Of a stretch of DNA of 64,000 nt, positions 60,370-64,000 are shown one piece after another; position 1 is the stretch's first letter, and the number at the start of each line of letters is the position of its first letter. The stretch is from Hippasteria phrygiana (lineage: Eukaryota; Echinodermata; Asteroidea; Valvatida; Goniasteridae). The position numbers and the translations under genes are program-made. The DNA is taken from assembly GCA_037893225.1 (NCBI GenBank), contig JAZGUH010000226.1, positions 372,001 to 436,000 of the forward strand. The letters run 5' to 3'. Under the pieces are notes generated by a model. That model did not search any database, was not told the DNA's origin, and saw only the letters and a program-made list of their open reading frames with translations.

Positions 60370-61837
60370 TTTTTTTCTTTTTCTCTTTCAGACTATTGCC
60401 CATAGCATTTGTACACGTTTTCCTTTTTACCGGCACTTTGGCTACTTTTATGCAGCCGATTGTCTTTAAACTTAGCAAACACTTAAAGCAACTGCTCAGA
60501 ATGTGTGCCGAACTTTTACGTCATGATGACATCATCACGTGATTTTTTATGAATTTTTGAATTTTGAAAATCGTAACATTTGTTTCAATATATCTAGCAA
60601 ACAAAACAAGATATTTTCAAAATTCTTTTTGTGATAGCTTTGGTATGTCTCAAAGATATGCCCTAAAAGGCGAAAATTGTGTGACGTCATGATGACGTCA
60701 TCAAAAATGTTTTTTTTTTTTAACGCATGTAAGCGTCAATCCGATTACAAAAATGTATATATTGAATTTTCCTCTCCCTAATTCCAAAATGTCATGATTG
60801 TGGCTCACTCAAGTAAGAAATAACAGCCATTTCAAAATTTAGACCAAATTCAATATAACACAAAGGAATTCTGGGAAGGGCAGATAACCATGGCTCAAAT
60901 GTGCATGCTGTTTATAAAAAGGGTTGATTTGTAGTCTTTTTTCAAGTCGCTAGACTATTGCCCATAGCATTTGTAAACGTTTTCTTTCTTACCGGCCACT
61001 TTGGCTACTTTTAAACTTGACAGACACTTACCCCAACTGCTCACAATGTGTGCCGAATTTTATGTCATGATGACGTCGTCACATGTCACGTGACGTCATC
61101 TTAAAGGGGCATTTTTCGAAGCCATATATCTACAAAAGTACAAGTCCGATTAAGTTGGAACGTGATATCTAGGTATGCCACCGGGTGTTATAGATGAAAA
61201 TTGACATGACGTTATGATTATAAGTCAGAACATGTCACGTGACGTCATCTTAAAGGGGCAGTTTTTGAAGGTCCATATCTACAGAAGTACAAGTCCAATT
61301 AAGTTATAAAGTAATATCTAGGTAGCCCAATAGGTCTATAGTTGAAAATTGACATGACATTATCATGTTGTCATCACATGTTACGTGACGTCATCTTAAA
61401 GGGGCAGTTTTTGAAGCCACATATAAACAAAAGTACAAGTTCGATTAAGTTGAAATGTAATATCCAGGCAGGTCTGCAGGTTCATAGATGAAAATTGACA
61501 TGACATTATGACTTCATCACATGTCACGTGACGTCATCTTAAAGAGCCAGTTTTTGAAGCCATATATATACAAAAGTACAAGTCCGATTAAGTTGAAAAG
61601 TTATATCTAGGTAGGTCAGCAAGTTTATAGATGAAAATTTATGTGACTTTATGATGACGTCATCACATGTCACTATTACAAACAACTTTAATTAATTTCA
61701 AAATTAACAAAGAAAAGTGGCAGTAGTGCGATTGTTTGACAAACTTTAATTGTTGTATTCACATTTCACATCCAAACTAAAAAAAAAAAACGAAACAGCC
61801 CTGTGTTTGTCCACAAACACCAACCTCATGCCTCTAG
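60370..61837 (+). mobile_element. Helitron-like unit XIX (family C)
   Basis: Same plan as XVIII (CTCTTTCAGACTATTGCCC head) but complete. It ends GAAACAGCCC, hairpin GTGTTTG/CAAACAC, CAACCTCATGC, CTCTAG. It differs from XX mainly by loss or gain of 148-bp repeats. Confidence 0.8.
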
Positions 61838-63592
61838 TTTTCTTTTTTTTTTCTTTTTCTCTTTCAGACTATTGCCCATAGCATTTGTACACGTTTTCCT
61901 TTTTACCGGCACTTTGGCTACTTGTATGCAGCCGATTGTCTTTAAACTTAGCAAACACTTAAAGCAACTGCTCAGAATGTGTGCCGAACTTTTACGTCAT
62001 GATGACGTCATCACGTGATTTTTTATGAATTTTTGAATTTTGAAAATCGTAACATTTGTTTCAATATATCTAGCGAACAAAACAAGATATTTTCAAAATT
62101 CTTTTTGTGATAGCTTTGGTATGTCTCAAAGATATGCCCTAAAAGGCGAAAATTGTGTGACGTCATGATGACGACATCAAAAATGTTTTTTTTTTAACGC
62201 ATGTAAGGGTCAATCCGATTACAAAAATATATATATTGAATTTTCCTCTCCCTAATTCCAAAATGTCATGATCGTGGCTCACTCAAGTAAGAAATGACAG
62301 CCATTTCAAAATTTAGACCAAATTCAATATAACACAAAGGAATTCTGGGAAGGGCAGATAACCATGGCTCAAATGTACATGCTGTTTATAAAAAGGGTTG
62401 ATTTGTAGTCTTTTTTCAAGTCGCTAGACTATTGCCCATAGCATTTGTAAACGTTTCCTTTCTTGCCGGCCACTTTGGCTACTTTTAAACTTGACAGACA
62501 CTTACCCCAACTGCTCACAATGTGTGCCGAATTTTACGTCATGATGACGTCATCACATGTCACGTGACGTCATCTTAAAGGGGCATTTTTCGAAGCCATA
62601 TATCTACAAAAGTACAAGTCCGATTAAGTTGGAACGTGATATCTAGGTATGCCACCGGGTGTTATAGATGAAAATTGACATGCCGTTATGATTAAGTCAA
62701 AACATGTCACGTGACGTCATCTTAAAGGGGCAGTTTTTGAAGCCATTTATCTACAAAAGTACAAATTCGATTAAGTTGAAAAAAAATATCCAGGTAGCCC
62801 AGTAGGTTTATAAATAAAAATTGACATGACGTTATGATGACGTCATCACATGTCACGTGACGTCATCTTAAAGGGGCAGTTTTTGAAGGTCCATATCTAC
62901 AGAAGTACAAGTCCAATTAAGTTATAAAGTAATATCTAGGTAGCCCAGTAGGTTTATAGATGAAAATTGACTTGACATTATGATGACGTCATCACATGTC
63001 ACGTGACGTCATCTTAAAGGGGCAGTTTTTAAAGCCATATATAAACAAAAGTACAAGTCCGATTAAGTTGAAAAGTAATATCTAGGTAGCCCAGTAGGTT
63101 TATAGTTGAAAATTGACATGACATTATCATGATGTCATCACATGTTACGTGACGTCATCTTAAAGGGGCAGTTTTTGAAGCCACATATAAACAAAAGTAC
63201 AAGTTCGATTAAGTTGAAATGTAATATCCAGGCAGGTCTGCAGGTTCATAGATGAAAATTGACATGACATTATGACTTCATCACATGTCACGTGACGTCA
63301 TCTTAAAGGGGCAGTTTTTGAAGCCATATATATACAAAAGTACAAGTCCGATTAAGTTGAAAAGGTAGGTCAGCAAGTTTATAGATGAAAATTTATGTGA
63401 CTTTATGATGACGTCATCACTTGTCACTATTACAAACAACTTTAATTAATTTCAAAATTAACAAAGAAAATTGGCAGTAGTGCGATTGTTTGACAAACTT
63501 TAATTGTTGTATTCACATTTCACATCCAAACTAAAAAAAAAAAAACGAAACAGCCCTGTGTTTGTCCACAAACACCAACCTCATGCCTCTAG
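61838..63592 (+). mobile_element. Helitron-like unit XX (family C)
   Basis: Same head as XVIII and XIX, one 401-type repeat and about six 148-type repeats. Terminal hairpin and CTAG as in XIX. Confidence 0.8.
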
Positions 63593-64000
63593 TTTTTTTT
63601 TTTTCCTTTTCAGACTTTTTCCCATAGCATTTGTGCACGTTTTCTTTCTTACCGGCACTTTGGCTACTTTGGTGCACCCGATTGCCTTTAAACTTGGCAG
63701 ACACTTAGACAAACTGCTCAGAATGTGTGCCGAACTTTTTGGTCATGATGACGTCATCACGTGATTTTTTATGAATTTTTGAAATTTTAAAATCGTAAAA
63801 TTCTTTTCAATATATCTAGCGAACAAAACAAGATATTTTCAAAATTCTTTTTGTTACAGCTTTGGTAGGTCTCAAAGATATGCCCTAAAAAGGAAAAAGT
63901 GTGTGACGTCATGATGACATCATCAAAAATGTGCTTTTTTAAAACACATATAAGAATAGGTCCGTTCGTCATGAAAATTGGTGGGTAGGTAGATACTGGC
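63593..64000 (+). mobile_element. Helitron-like unit XXI (family C, cut by window edge)
   Basis: T tract and head CCTTTTCAGACTTTTTCCCA with the GTGCACG variant, closest to unit XVII, then the first CRE-bearing repeat. The array continues beyond the window. Confidence 0.75.

Larger units (their letters stand above)
12638..64000 (+). repeat. Helitron-like head-to-tail megasatellite array
   Basis: From 12638 to the window edge almost every base belongs to about 21 tandem, same-orientation units. Sixteen unit ends show a stem-loop then CTAG then T: 18460, 21252, 22882, 26924, 30963, 34195, 37424, 42678, 47743, 50068, 51793, 52646, 55770, 58762, 61837 and 63592. Unit starts are T-rich tracts ending in YAG. 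Hairpin plus CTRR-T is the Helitron 3' signature, and TC after CTAG fits the 5' signature. Internally the units are built of CRE-rich sub-repeats of about 602, 401 and 148 bp. No Rep/helicase coding is present, so they are non-autonomous. Confidence 0.8.

Noticed and set aside
50447..63972. Repeated minus-strand frames containing DDVIMTSH and FETYQSYNKKNFENILFC
   Set aside because: They read through CRE pairs (TGACGTCATGATGACGTCA gives DVMMTS or DDVIMTS) and the AAAATTCTTTTTGTT phrase. Repetition of DNA, not protein conservation, explains them.
13400..64000. CRISPR-like array of short palindromic repeats
   Set aside because: CRE pairs are not separated by unique spacers of constant length, there are no cas genes, and the DNA is eukaryotic.
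12638..64000. Centromeric alpha-type satellite
   Set aside because: Unit sizes vary from 0.85 to 5.2 kb, with transposon-like ends at borders; a centromere role cannot be judged from sequence.

Overview
The window is eukaryotic nuclear DNA. It is AT-rich, dense in transposon debris and tandem repeats, and has no compact operon-like coding. A 5'-truncated RTE-type LINE, several MITE-like foldbacks, long poly-G/poly-C tracts and an excess of the palindrome TAGGCCTA suggest a marine invertebrate, possibly an echinoderm or hemichordate. That placement is an inference and not proven. No complete protein-coding gene can be supported. Most open frames are short, lack an ATG, or are repeats read through.

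Region 1 (1-12,637) is ordinary intergenic or intronic DNA with scattered mobile elements. Two ~1.05-kb copies of one TIR element lie in opposite orientation 8.3 kb apart (181-1216 and 9564-10631). A diverged third relative sits at 6028-7245. Smaller foldbacks are at 2872-3063, 3405-3581, 9025-9151, 10705-10742 and 11219-11552. A degraded RTE reverse-transcriptase tail is on the minus strand at 5012-5419. Two weak candidate exons are at 6445-6471 and 7611-7794.

Region 2 (12,638-64,000, open at the right edge) is one continuous array of about 21 non-autonomous Helitron-like units, all in + orientation and head to tail. Each unit opens with a T-rich tract ending in YAG and a shared head (CCCATAG, then TTTGTACACG). 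Sixteen units end in a stem-loop followed within 4-13 nt by CTAG and then a T. That is the known Helitron 3' end (hairpin, CTRR, insertion before T). No Rep/helicase gene is in the window. Family A (I, IV-VIII) ends in a CTATGTT/AACATAG hairpin. Family C (IX-XXI) ends in a GTGTTTGTCC-type hairpin. Units II and III are hybrids. Short palindromic hairpin modules are stacked at four places between units.

Inside the units the sequence is itself tandem, with sub-repeats of ~602 bp, 401 bp and ~148 bp that look related to one ancestral block. The hallmark of the block is the CRE palindrome TGACGTCA. It is usually a pair spaced 11 bp (TGACGTCATGATGACGTCA), often followed 20 bp later by a third that overlaps an E-box (GTCACGTGAC). 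An intact 602-bp unit carries nine exact TGACGTCA octamers, so the array holds several hundred. Near-identical 4.04-kb (IV/V), 3.23-kb (VI/VII) and 5.5-kb-spaced (XII/XVI) copies show recent amplification. The strongest candidate for something undescribed is this Helitron-derived, helically phased CRE/E-box megasatellite, including a module that looks like read-through capture past a decayed 3' terminator.
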